Shown: positions 1-6,769, numbered from the stretch's first letter. The stretch is 15,324 nucleotides of DNA from UMGS1370 sp963557065 (GCA_963557065.1 CAUWCT010000071.1:1-15324), one strand, 5' to 3'. Made by a program: numbers and translations. The notes: generated by a model not told the origin, from the sequence alone.

Positions 1-12
1 CATTTTTGTAAT

Positions 13-501
13 TTATTTATAACTGAAAAATTCCAGATGATATTGACGAATATAAATCAATATTCTTTCTATGATTTCTTCATCTCCATATTGATAGAAT
101 TGGTGGTCAAATTGTTCATAAATACTGCTCATTTGTTCCATTTTCATTTCAAATTCTTCTTCACTCGTGCACTCGTCTACGATTTCAGAGGGAGAAACAA
201 ACTCTTTTGGTAGTTCTTCCACAATTTTTAAATATCTATCCGATACACCTATTTTTTTTAAAGCTATTATAACTGCGGATTGGCTAATATATTTCCCATG
301 TAGATCTAAAAAGCCAATATGCCCTTCACGCATTACTTCGGAACAATAACAAAACGCTATTACTGCTACTTTTTGTATTTCAGAGAGTTTGTTAAAACCC
401 AGATTTTGATGAGGAATTATTTCTCTTATAAAACGCATAAATTTTTCCAATAATATATTATCGTTATCTAGCTCAAATACTTCCGTCTCATATTTTATCA
501 T
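13..501 (-). CDS. DMP19/DUF4375-like small protein, possible immunity protein
   Basis: Encodes 162 aa, acidic and apparently cytosolic, with no signal peptide or membrane segment. The middle (residues about 39-95, LSEIQKVAVIAFCYCSEV then GHIGFLDLHG and a helical ALKKIG stretch) and the C-terminus (FDHQFYQYGDEEIIERILIY followed by IRQYHLEFF) match my recollection of the DMP19/DUF4375 pattern: an N-terminal helix, a GGF-like segment ending in G, and a final D..FY....e....Y...h..eF segment. Members of that family occur in immunity-gene clusters and one is a DNA mimic, so an inhibitor role is plausible but inferred. The ATG start is preceded by a weak GAGAGA ribosome binding site. It is the last gene of a three-gene minus-strand array and is clearly more AT-rich than rho and later genes, which suggests transfer. 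No specific target can be named. Confidence 0.6.
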   Translation of the reverse strand: MIKYETEVFELDNDNILLEKFMRFIREIIPHQNLGFNKLSEIQKVAVIAFCYCSEVMREGHIGFLDLHGKYISQSAVIIALKKIGVSDRYLKIVEELPKEFVSPSEIVDECTSEEEFEMKMEQMSSIYEQFDHQFYQYGDEEIIERILIYIRQYHLEFFSYK

Positions 502-540
502 ATTAAAGTATCTCTCTACTCCCGATTTTCTGTTTTTCTT

Positions 541-563
541 AACTTCCTGATAAACTGGAAGTT
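541..563 (-). other. Hairpin between two immunity-type genes
   Basis: AACTTCC (541-547) and GGAAGTT (557-563) form a perfect 7-bp stem around a 9-nt loop just after the Imm1-like stop codon. No T-run follows on the minus strand, so it is more likely a processing or stability element, or a cassette junction, than a terminator. A related GGAAGTT string recurs at 960-966 and, inverted, at 1297-1303 in the other two gaps of the array. Confidence 0.35.
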
Positions 564-564
564 T

Positions 565-903
565 CTAAGCGAAATTATCATCGTGCCATGTTATGAATGT
601 AGGCAGCTTATGATACTTTTCAAAATATTCAAGGGCTTCCATCACCTGTTCTGCGGGCAATACACAAGATAAAGGATATGGGTCAAGTTCACCATTTATT
701 ATAAAATTCATGGTTTCATCATTTGTGCCGGTATAGTTCGGATTTCTGGAGCTTAATCCTGCGTCACCTTCCTCGTTATAATAATTGAGCCAACCCCAAT
801 CACCATTTATCAAGCCACACATCGCCCGTTCATCATCTTCTGTTTCTTCTAAATAAACCCAGATTTCTTTATACTGACCGTTTTTCCAACTATCAATAAT
901 CAT
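565..903 (-). CDS. Imm1-family-like immunity protein
   Basis: Encodes 112 aa from the ATG at 901-903. That start is chosen because a GAGGAG ribosome binding site lies 10 nt upstream; a longer in-frame start at 954 has no ribosome binding site. The protein has an aromatic-rich beta-strand region (GDWGWLNYYNEEGDAGL), a short glycine-containing turn (FIINGELD), and a C-terminal helix then strand (LPAEQVMEALEYFEKYHKLP ending in ITWHDD). The pattern 'ip.e.a..al.ef...g.lP....W' is characteristic of the Imm1 immunity proteins of polymorphic toxin systems. Such proteins neutralise a cognate nuclease or deaminase toxin domain in the cytoplasm. No toxin partner is seen. The gap to the upstream gene is about 60 bp, so co-transcription with both neighbours is likely. 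Family assignment is by eye. Confidence 0.6.
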   Translation of the reverse strand: MIIDSWKNGQYKEIWVYLEETEDDERAMCGLINGDWGWLNYYNEEGDAGLSSRNPNYTGTNDETMNFIINGELDPYPLSCVLPAEQVMEALEYFEKYHKLPTFITWHDDNFA

Positions 904-964
904 ATAACTATTTCTCCTCAAACACCGATTTTTTACTCTATTCAACTCCACCATAAATTGGAAG

Positions 965-1279
965 TTAAGTAGCTGTTAGACTTTCATTATAAACTCCTGT
1001 ATTCCATATTTCGTCAAATTTATCTTTAGAAATAATAGTTGCATAAAAGCCCTCTCCCCAAACATTTTCGTTTAATTCATCAACAGTTGGAACTGGACAC
1101 ACTTCTACAACATCACAATATAGGTCATTATAAAACTTTACTGTCCTGTCTACAAAAATTTCTATCGCTCTTAGGGCAAAACGGTCATCATTCACATCGA
1201 CTTCATAAAAATATACCATTGGAATATCATCAGATTCGTATTCCATAAATAGTTGTATATACTCAATATTCCTTTCCAT
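965..1279 (-). CDS. DUF6881-like small protein
   Basis: Encodes 104 aa, acidic and cytosolic. The sequence runs: a strand of the 'IQLFMEYESDDIPMVYFYEVD' type (residues about 8-28), a DDRFALRAIEIFVD strand-turn-strand, then EVCPVPTVDELN and a C-terminal ISKDKFDEIW. The order 'yi.v.w.hdd.e.P...y.E.d..r.e.RkvE.F.dG...PvP...ei......I..eeFe..W' is what I associate with DUF6881, often seen next to immunity genes; the immunity link is inference. The ATG has a TGAGG ribosome binding site 8 nt upstream. It is the first gene of the three-gene minus-strand array. A TATAAT hexamer upstream at 1321-1326 may be its promoter -10 element. Confidence 0.6.
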   Translation of the reverse strand: MERNIEYIQLFMEYESDDIPMVYFYEVDVNDDRFALRAIEIFVDRTVKFYNDLYCDVVEVCPVPTVDELNENVWGEGFYATIISKDKFDEIWNTGVYNESLTAT

Positions 1280-1320
1280 GATAATTACCTCATAGCAACT
1301 TCCGATTTGTTATTAACATC

Positions 1321-1350
1321 ATTATACTGTATTGCCTATCAAAAAGATAG
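1321..1350 (-). promoter_or_regulatory. Possible promoter of the immunity-type array
   Basis: On the minus strand a perfect TATAAT (1326-1321) lies about 42 nt upstream of the DUF6881-like start. No good -35 hexamer sits at 17 bp. Instead the -35 region holds a small inverted repeat, CTATC (1336-1340) and GATAG (1346-1350), which could be an operator. Only the -10 match is strong. Confidence 0.3.
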
Positions 1351-1355
1351 CATAT

Positions 1356-1511
1356 TTATGAAACTTGTCGGCTGGTAACAGCCTGAAGCATAAGGTATTC
1401 CCAGGCGGCTTCGCTGTGGAACAGAAAGGTGAGAAGTTCCATCACATCACAAGTCAGAAGTGCAGGCTCTTTCAGAAAGTTTTCAACATACCGGCATAAG
1501 TACAAAGGCGG
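1356..1511 (-). pseudogene. Decayed or spurious 51-codon open frame
   Basis: Between in-frame stops at 1512-1514 and 1356-1358 the minus strand is open for 51 codons. The predicted peptide contains VENFLKEPALL, VMELLTFLFHSEAAWEYLM and a terminal SRQVS, an amphipathic, protein-like composition. There is no ATG with a ribosome binding site at its beginning; the first ATG is mid-frame. It abuts the palindromic repeat at 1523-1673. It could be the tail of a degraded gene, part of a dispersed element, or chance. Confidence 0.25.
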
Positions 1512-1522
1512 TTACAAACTCT

Positions 1523-1673
1523 GTAACAGTTCAGTCATACATCTTCTTGCCCGCCTGTAGCGGACAAGAAGCGTCTGGCGTCCGCCCTATGAAGATTCAG
1601 ACAGAAAAACTCTTATGAAAACAAGTTTTCAATGCTTTTTTCTGCCTGAATCTTCGCATGGCTGAACTGTTAC
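1523..1673. repeat. 151-bp palindromic repeat element with inverted ends (MITE-like)
   Basis: GTAACAGTTCAGTCATAC at 1523-1540 and the reverse complement of 1656-1673 (GTAACAGTTCAGCCATGC) agree at 16 of 18 positions. Nested inside are two further hairpins. One pairs 1543-1549 with 1565-1571 (CTTCTTG/CAAGAAG), extended by CCGC/GCGG. The other pairs 1591-1609 with 1637-1655 over 19 nt with one mismatch. No open reading frame of note lies inside. The right inverted end shares 20 identical bases with 8802-8821, showing the sequence is dispersed. It could be a miniature inverted-repeat element, a REP-type repeat, or a structured RNA. No clear target-site duplication was seen. Confidence 0.55.
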
Positions 1674-1704
1674 CAAACTCTATCTAAAAACAATGATTTT
1701 TCCT

Positions 1705-1733
1705 TTGCAATTTTTTCACGTATCATATATAAT
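1705..1733 (+). promoter_or_regulatory. Sigma-A promoter of rho
   Basis: TTGCAA (1705-1710), a 17-bp spacer and TATAAT (1728-1733) form a near-consensus promoter. Transcription would start near 1740 and give a leader of roughly 158 nt before the rho ATG. The spacer and upstream area are AT-rich. Confidence 0.7.
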
Positions 1734-1746
1734 AATGATTAGAGTT

Positions 1747-1813
1747 GCCATCTGTTCATTTTTCTATGAAAAATGGCTTTATTAACTAAGGATGCCGGAG
1801 AGATTTTCTGGCA
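1747..1813 (+). promoter_or_regulatory. Structured rho leader with two hairpins
   Basis: Within the expected rho 5' leader, CATTTTTC (1757-1764) pairs perfectly with GAAAAATG (1768-1775) over a 3-nt loop, with possible extension by GCCA/TGGC. Next, TGCC at 1793-1796 pairs with GGCA at 1810-1813, with further internal pairs including wobbles. Rho is autoregulated in several bacteria by premature termination in its leader, so this could be a control region; that link is inferred. Confidence 0.35.
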
Positions 1814-1897
1814 GCACATCCCTGATTCTAAAAGAATTCCCCAATACTATGCAAATAAAATAGACAGATTACATAAAAGAAAGGCGAGGAATTATTT

Positions 1898-3325
1898 ATG
1901 CGTGAAAAGTTGAATACGCTGCCGTTAGCAGAATTAAAAGAATTAGCCAAAGCACAGGGCATTAAAGGAGCCAGTGCAATGCGCAAAGCAGATCTGGTGG
2001 AACTGTTGTGCCAGACTGCTGATAAGAGTGACAGAACAGATAAAAATGAAGCGAAGGACAAAGAAAAGGAGAAAGCGGTGCAGCCGGCCAGAGTGCATCA
2101 GCCGAGAAATAACCGCCAGGAAAACGGAACCAGAGAGGGAGCCGTTCGCAGCAGTCAGACAGAGGCAGCCCCTCAGGAAGAACTGTCAGAGTTAGACAGC
2201 GGATTGGAGGCAAACGGTATTCTGGAAGTAATGGCAGACGGATTTGGATTTATCCGCTGTGAAAACTTTCTTCCGGGAGAAAATGATGTATATGTTGCGC
2301 CCTCCCAGATTCGCCGTTTTAATATGAAAACGGGAGATATTGTCCGCGGAAACCGGAGAGTGAAGGCGCCTACAGAAAAATTTGCCGCTCTTTTATATGT
2401 TACGTCCATCAATGGCTATCCCGCTGCCAGTGCGGAGCGCCGTCCTAATTTTGAAAATCTGACTCCAATTTTTCCAAATCAACGCATTCATATGGAGACT
2501 CCCGGAGGGAAAAATACGGTAGCTATGAGAGTTCTGGATTTACTGGCTCCCATAGGAAAAGGCCAGCGAGGCATGATTGTGTCCCCGCCCAAGGCAGGAA
2601 AAACAACCCTTTTAAAACAGGTTGCCAAGGCGATTACCACCAACCAGCCGGACATGCACCTGATTATTTTGCTGATTGATGAGCGCCCGGAGGAAGTAAC
2701 GGATATTAAAGAGGCCATTACAGGGCCCAATGTGGAGGTGATTTACTCTACGTTTGACGAACTGCCGGAGCGCCACAAGAGGGTTTCTGAAATGGTAGTA
2801 GAGCGGGCAAAACGTCTGGTAGAACATGGAAGAGACGTGACTATTTTGCTTGACAGCATTACCCGTCTGGCAAGAGCATACAATCTGGTAGTCCCGCCGT
2901 CTGGAAGGACTTTGTCCGGCGGTCTGGATCCGGCGGCTCTTCATATGCCTAAGCGGTTTTTCGGTGCAGCCAGAAATATGAGGGAAGGCGGCAGTCTTAC
3001 CATTCTGGCGACGGCCTTAATTGATACCGGAAGCCGTATGGATGATGTAATTTATGAGGAATTTAAGGGGACCGGCAACATGGAACTGGTGCTGGACAGA
3101 AAACTTTCAGAAAAGAGGATTTTCCCGGCAATCGATATTTTAAAATCCGGAACCAGACGGGATGACCTGCTGTTAAGCAGGGAAGAGGCAGAAGCGGTAG
3201 ACATTATCCGCAAGGCGACCAATACCCTGAAACCAGAAGAATCTGTAGAAAAGATTTTGGATCTGTTTGCAAAGACCAGAAACAACCGGGAGTTTGTGGA
3301 AATGGCGAAAAAAGTGCGGTTTTAG
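1898..3325 (+). CDS. rho: Transcription termination factor Rho
   Basis: Encodes 475 aa. Rho is a hexameric RNA-dependent ATPase/translocase that releases untranslated transcripts. Residues 1-40 are the Rho N-terminal (SAP-like) helical domain. Residues about 41-104 are a charged, low-complexity linker rich in E, K, Q and R. Residues about 105-175 are the cold-shock-type RNA-binding domain (GFGFIR, DVYVAPSQIRRF). The ATPase core shows Walker A PPKAGKTT (230-237), the LIDERPEEV segment (259-267) and Walker B VTILLDS (314-320), followed by the Q/R-loop region with GTGNMELVLDRK. E. coli Rho is 419 aa; the extra length here is mainly the linker. The ATG follows AGGCGAGG. It is read from its own promoter at 1705 and no clear terminator lies between it and the rpmE promoter. 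Confidence 0.97.
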   Translation: MREKLNTLPLAELKELAKAQGIKGASAMRKADLVELLCQTADKSDRTDKNEAKDKEKEKAVQPARVHQPRNNRQENGTREGAVRSSQTEAAPQEELSELDSGLEANGILEVMADGFGFIRCENFLPGENDVYVAPSQIRRFNMKTGDIVRGNRRVKAPTEKFAALLYVTSINGYPAASAERRPNFENLTPIFPNQRIHMETPGGKNTVAMRVLDLLAPIGKGQRGMIVSPPKAGKTTLLKQVAKAITTNQPDMHLIILLIDERPEEVTDIKEAITGPNVEVIYSTFDELPERHKRVSEMVVERAKRLVEHGRDVTILLDSITRLARAYNLVVPPSGRTLSGGLDPAALHMPKRFFGAARNMREGGSLTILATALIDTGSRMDDVIYEEFKGTGNMELVLDRKLSEKRIFPAIDILKSGTRRDDLLLSREEAEAVDIIRKATNTLKPEESVEKILDLFAKTRNNREFVEMAKKVRF

Positions 3326-3328
3326 TGC

Positions 3329-3357
3329 TTGCAATCCCTGATTTTCTATGATATACT
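3329..3357 (+). promoter_or_regulatory. Sigma-A promoter of rpmE
   Basis: TTGCAA (3329-3334), a 17-bp spacer and TATACT (3352-3357) begin 4 bp after the rho stop codon. The start of transcription would be near 3364, exactly where the first leader hairpin begins. Confidence 0.7.
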
Positions 3358-3363
3358 TACTAA

Positions 3364-3424
3364 GCTGTGCATACAGCACAAGTCGTGACAGATGCAGCAA
3401 TGCATTTTGCGGTCGGAAACCGCA
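3364..3424 (+). ncRNA. Structured rpmE leader, candidate L31 ribosomal-protein leader
   Basis: Three consecutive hairpins fill the rpmE leader: GCTGT-GCAT-ACAGC (3364-3377), ATGCA-GCAA-TGCAT with a GNRA tetraloop (3392-3405), and TGCGGT-CGGAA-ACCGCA (3408-3424). L31 leaders have been described in Firmicutes as autoregulatory RNA elements bound by the ribosomal protein. Whether this one fits that covariance model was not tested, so the identification is by position and structure only. Confidence 0.5.
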
Positions 3425-3449
3425 CAATAAGAATAGAGAGGTGAAAATC

Positions 3450-3659
3450 ATGAAAGAGGGAATCCATCCAGCCTATTATCAGGCAAAGGTAGTTTGCAAC
3501 TGTGGTAATGAATTCGTAACTGGTTCTACCAAGCAGGACATTCACGTTGAGGTTTGTTCCAAATGCCATTCATTCTATACAGGTCAGCAGAAAGCTGCCG
3601 CTGCTCGTGGACGTATTGATAAGTTCAATCGTAAGTACGGCGTTAACGCTGGCAAATAA
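3450..3659 (+). CDS. rpmE: Ribosomal protein L31, zinc-binding form
   Basis: Encodes 69 aa. L31 joins the two ribosomal subunits at the central protuberance. The sequence is typical of the family (MKEGIHPAYYQAKVVCNCGN at the start) and retains all four zinc ligands: Cys16 and Cys18 in CNCGN, Cys36 and Cys39 in CSKC. This marks the C+ (zinc) form rather than the zinc-free YtiA type. A longer in-frame start at 3348 exists, but it falls inside the promoter and leader. The ATG at 3450 follows GAGAGGTG at proper spacing and gives the normal family N-terminus. Its own promoter and structured leader suggest feedback control by L31. A hairpin terminator follows 12 bp after the stop codon. Confidence 0.97.
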   Translation: MKEGIHPAYYQAKVVCNCGNEFVTGSTKQDIHVEVCSKCHSFYTGQQKAAAARGRIDKFNRKYGVNAGK

Positions 3660-3671
3660 GTTTGAGCACAT

Positions 3672-3714
3672 AGGGTTGAGCTTAGTGGAAACACTTGCTC
3701 AGCCCTTGTTTTGT
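3672..3714 (+). terminator. Rho-independent terminator after rpmE
   Basis: AGGGTTGAGC (3672-3681) pairs with GCTCAGCCCT (3697-3706) as a 10-bp stem with one G-U pair. It is continued by AGTG-GAAA-CACT, which forms a GNRA-capped tip. The T-rich tract TTGTTTTGT follows. The tract is interrupted by G, and it is itself part of a second inverted repeat (3704-3759). Confidence 0.75.
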
Positions 3715-3759
3715 ATAACAGGAAATTACTTCACAACGGTTCTGCTGTACAAAACAAGG
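3704..3759 (+). promoter_or_regulatory. Long hairpin overlapping the rpmE terminator tail
   Basis: CCTTGTTTTGTATAACAG (3704-3721) and CTGCTGTACAAAACAAGG (3742-3759) pair over 18 positions with one G-U pair and one A-C mismatch, around a 20-nt loop. The left arm takes the last three bases of the terminator stem and its whole T-tract. It lies about 35 nt upstream of the DUF1385 ribosome binding site. It may modulate read-through from rpmE or protect the 5' end of the downstream message; function is inferred. Confidence 0.5.
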
Positions 3760-3808
3760 TGCTCCCCACAGGATGCGTATTCGCACGAAGATGTAGGAGG
3801 ACATTCAT

Positions 3809-4765
3809 TTGAAATATTCTGGTATCGGCGGTCAGGCAGTGATTGAGGGAATCATGATGAAAAACGGAGATGATTATGCCACAGCAGTCCGCAAACCTGA
3901 CGGGACCATTGAAGTAAAAAAAGATACCTATGTAAGTTTAACAGAAGAGGTAAAGATTTTATCCCTGCCATTTATCCGGGGCATATTTAATTTTGCAGAT
4001 TCCATGGTTTTGGGAATGAAGAGCCTGACCTGGTCTGCCAGCTTTTTTGAAGATGATGAGGACAGCCAGCCGGGGAAATTTGAATTGTTTTTGGATAAGG
4101 TATTTGGAGAAAAACTGGAAAAAGTTCTGATGGCGTTTGTCATGGTATTTTCCATGGTAATGGCCATAGCCATTTTTATGGTTCTTCCCATGTTTTTGTC
4201 CGATATTTTCCGGAAATTTATCCCATCAGAGACAGTGATGGCCATATTGGAAGGCGTGATCCGGATTGCAATTTTTATCCTGTATATCAAATTGATTTCC
4301 CGTATGGAAGATATTAAACGCACCTTTATGTACCATGGAGCTGAACACAAGTGTATTAACTGTGTGGAACACGGACTGCCTTTAACAGTGGAAAATGTGC
4401 GGAAAAGTTCCAAAGAACACAAGCGCTGCGGGACCAGTTTTCTGCTGATTGTCATGGTAATCAGCATTCTGTTTTTTATGGTGATCCGGGTAGAAGACGT
4501 ATGGCTGCGGGCTGCAAGCCGCATTATTTTAATTCCGGTTATTGCAGGCGTTTCTTATGAATTTTTAAGACTGGCGGGCCGGAGTAATTCCTGCGTAATC
4601 AATGCACTAAGCCGTCCGGGTATGTGGATGCAGGCGCTGACCACGACAGAGCCGGATGATTCTATGATTGAGGTTGCCATCACAGCAGTCGAAGAGGTAT
4701 TTGACTGGAAGGCATATTTGAAAGAAAATTTTCCTGAATCTGCCGGAATGGGGGCAGAGGGATGA
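3809..4765 (+). CDS. DUF1385 family membrane protein (YqhQ-like)
   Basis: Encodes 318 aa, starting at TTG. The start is fixed by AGGAGG 8 nt upstream and by the family N-terminus KYSGIGGQAVIEGIMMKNG. The soluble N-terminal part (about 1-100) is followed by hydrophobic segments at about 106-130, 145-163, 209-226 and 236-254. Between the second and third is the family's conserved HGAEHKCINCVEHG (176-189) and EHKRCGTSF (203-211), rich in His and Cys as in a possible metal site. The biochemical function of the family is not established. The gene sits directly ahead of prmC with a 4-bp ATGA overlap, so it is translationally coupled to prmC and prfA. No strong promoter was seen between the rpmE terminator and its start; read-through or a weak promoter is implied. 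Confidence 0.92.
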   Translation: MKYSGIGGQAVIEGIMMKNGDDYATAVRKPDGTIEVKKDTYVSLTEEVKILSLPFIRGIFNFADSMVLGMKSLTWSASFFEDDEDSQPGKFELFLDKVFGEKLEKVLMAFVMVFSMVMAIAIFMVLPMFLSDIFRKFIPSETVMAILEGVIRIAIFILYIKLISRMEDIKRTFMYHGAEHKCINCVEHGLPLTVENVRKSSKEHKRCGTSFLLIVMVISILFFMVIRVEDVWLRAASRIILIPVIAGVSYEFLRLAGRSNSCVINALSRPGMWMQALTTTEPDDSMIEVAITAVEEVFDWKAYLKENFPESAGMGAEG

Positions 4766-5679
4766 CGCTTTTGGAACTTCTTGCAGAAGGGGCGTCCAGA
4801 CTTTCAGCAAAAGGGATCGCAGAGGCAGAACTGGATGCCAGGTATCTGCTTTTATGGGAAACAGGCATCAGTCCGGCCATGTTCTTAATTGAGAGAAGCA
4901 GAGAAGCGGACAGCCGGACCGAGAAACGGTTTTTGGAATTAATAGAGCGCAGGGGAAAACGGATTCCTCTCCAGCATATCCTGGGGACTCAGGAGTTTAT
5001 GGGACTGGAATTTATCGTAAGTCCAGATGTATTAATTCCCAGACAGGATACGGAAACCCTGGTGGAGCGGGTTCTTGCGGATGAAACAAGAAACAGGCAG
5101 TCCGGGAAGCCGGACAGAGACAAACCAGGGCCGGCGCTGTTGGATATGTGCACAGGCTCCGGGTGTATCGCATTGAGTCTGGCGGTTTTGGGAAAATTCA
5201 GACAAATAACCGCAGCGGACATTTCTCCTGACGCATTGGCGGTTGCAGAAAAAAATGCAGAACGTTTGCTTCCAAAGCAGGTGCAGAAAGAAAAGGATCT
5301 GGAGTTTTGCCTGATAGAAAGCGATTTGTTCCAAAATATTCCGAAGGAACAGAAATTTGACATGATTGTCTCCAATCCTCCCTACATTCCAAGCCGGGTA
5401 ATCGAAGAACTGGAGCCGGAAGTGAGAGATCATGAACCGAGACTTGCTCTGGATGGCATGGAAGATGGACTGGAGTTTTACCGGAGACTGGCGGCAGAAA
5501 GCGGCAGCTTTTTAAATCCCCAAGGCCGTATCTATCTGGAAATCGGATACGATCAGGGGGATGCAGTAACAGAACTTTTAAAAAATGCAGGTTTTATAGA
5601 TATAGAAATAATCAAGGATATCCCCGGCCAGGACCGGGTAGCAGCGGCGAAATGGCCGCAGGAGGGTACCCATGTTTGA
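4762..5679 (+). CDS. prmC: Peptide chain release factor N5-glutamine methyltransferase
   Basis: Encodes 305 aa. PrmC uses S-adenosylmethionine to methylate the glutamine of the GGQ motif in release factors, which raises termination efficiency. The N-terminal helical bundle (1-80) positions the release factor. The Rossmann methyltransferase domain shows RQDTE (94-98), the SAM-binding DMCTGSGCIAL (128-138) and the catalytic NPPY (205-208), which binds the substrate glutamine. Length is slightly above the usual 280-290 aa, with a short hydrophilic insert at about 110-123. It overlaps the upstream gene by 4 bp and its substrate gene prfA by 8 bp. This is a classic functional pairing. Confidence 0.96.
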   Translation: MTLLELLAEGASRLSAKGIAEAELDARYLLLWETGISPAMFLIERSREADSRTEKRFLELIERRGKRIPLQHILGTQEFMGLEFIVSPDVLIPRQDTETLVERVLADETRNRQSGKPDRDKPGPALLDMCTGSGCIALSLAVLGKFRQITAADISPDALAVAEKNAERLLPKQVQKEKDLEFCLIESDLFQNIPKEQKFDMIVSNPPYIPSRVIEELEPEVRDHEPRLALDGMEDGLEFYRRLAAESGSFLNPQGRIYLEIGYDQGDAVTELLKNAGFIDIEIIKDIPGQDRVAAAKWPQEGTHV

Positions 5680-6745
5680 CAGATTAGAAGATATTTTAAT
5701 TCATTATGAAGAATTGATGCTGGAACTGAGCAGTCCGGATGTGACATCTGATGCGAAGAAGTTTCAGAAATTGATGAAGGAGCAGGCGGATCTGGCTCCC
5801 ATTGTAGAAGCATATAAAGAGTATAAAAAGGCAAAACAGGCCATAGAGGACAGTCTGGCAATGCTGGAAGAAGAGTCTGACGAAGAGATGCGGGAACTGG
5901 CAAAGATGGAACTTTCAGATGCCAAAAAGAAGGTGGAGGAACTGGAGCAGACCATTAAGATCCTGCTGCTGCCAAAAGACCCCAATGACGAAAAGAACAT
6001 AGTCCTGGAGATCCGCGCCGGAGCCGGCGGAGACGAGGCGGCTCTGTTTGCAGCTGAATTATACCGGATGTATGTCAACTATGCAGAAAGCCAGCATTGG
6101 AAGATTGAACTGGTCAGTGTCAACGAAAACGGCATCGGCGGATTTAAGGAAGTTCAGGCCATGATCAGCGGAAAAGGCGCATATTCCAAGTTTAAGTACG
6201 AATCCGGCGTACACCGTGTACAGCGTGTGCCGGAGACAGAGTCCGGCGGCCGTATTCACACTTCGACTGCAACCGTTGCCGTTATGCCGGAAGCAGAGGA
6301 TTTTGATATTGTAATTGACGACAAAGATATCCGTATTGACGTTATGAGAGCATCCGGAAACGGCGGTCAGTGCGTCAATACTACAGACTCGGCAGTGCGT
6401 CTGACCCACATTCCTACGGGAATCGTGATTTACAGCCAGACAGAAAAATCCCAGCTGCAGAATAAAGACAAGGCGTTCCGTCTGCTGCGCTCCAAGCTGT
6501 ATGATTTAGAGATGGAGCGCCGTCAGAACGAAGAGGCAGACGCCCGCCGCAGTCAGATTGGTACAGGAGATCGCTCTGAAAAGATTCGTACGTACAACTT
6601 CCCCCAGGGAAGAGTGACGGATCACCGTATCAAATTAACTCTGTATAAGATTGACGACATTATGAACGGCGATTTGCAGGAACTTTTAGATGCGCTGATT
6701 ACTGCCGATCAGAGTGCAAAACTGGCAAAGTTAAACGAGAACTAA
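5672..6745 (+). CDS. prfA: Peptide chain release factor 1 (RF1)
   Basis: Encodes 357 aa. RF1 recognises UAA and UAG stop codons and triggers release of the finished peptide. The N-terminal coiled helical domain runs to about residue 105. The PxT stop-codon tripeptide is PET at 187-189, which distinguishes RF1 from RF2 (SPF). The catalytic GGQ is at 231-233 in the context SGNGGQCVNTTDSAVRLTH, a Clostridia-type variant with Cys after Gln. There is no RF2-like programmed frameshift. The ATG lies inside the end of prmC, with GGAGGG about 5 nt upstream, so expression is coupled to its methyltransferase. No hairpin terminator is obvious before the next promoter at 6770. Confidence 0.97.
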   Translation: MFDRLEDILIHYEELMLELSSPDVTSDAKKFQKLMKEQADLAPIVEAYKEYKKAKQAIEDSLAMLEEESDEEMRELAKMELSDAKKKVEELEQTIKILLLPKDPNDEKNIVLEIRAGAGGDEAALFAAELYRMYVNYAESQHWKIELVSVNENGIGGFKEVQAMISGKGAYSKFKYESGVHRVQRVPETESGGRIHTSTATVAVMPEAEDFDIVIDDKDIRIDVMRASGNGGQCVNTTDSAVRLTHIPTGIVIYSQTEKSQLQNKDKAFRLLRSKLYDLEMERRQNEEADARRSQIGTGDRSEKIRTYNFPQGRVTDHRIKLTLYKIDDIMNGDLQELLDALITADQSAKLAKLNEN

Positions 6746-6769
6746 GACAAAATCTTTCGATTGCCGGAT

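Noticed and set aside
1523..1673. CRISPR array or tRNA in the palindromic region
   Set aside because: There are no regularly spaced direct repeats and no cloverleaf; the pairing is nested inverted repeats.
3928..4524. 198-codon minus-strand open frame opposite the DUF1385 gene
   Set aside because: It lies within a well-supported membrane protein gene, and its composition reflects the complement of hydrophobic codons.
5672..6745. Programmed frameshift as in RF2
   Set aside because: The frame is uninterrupted and the stop-recognition tripeptide is PET, so this is RF1.
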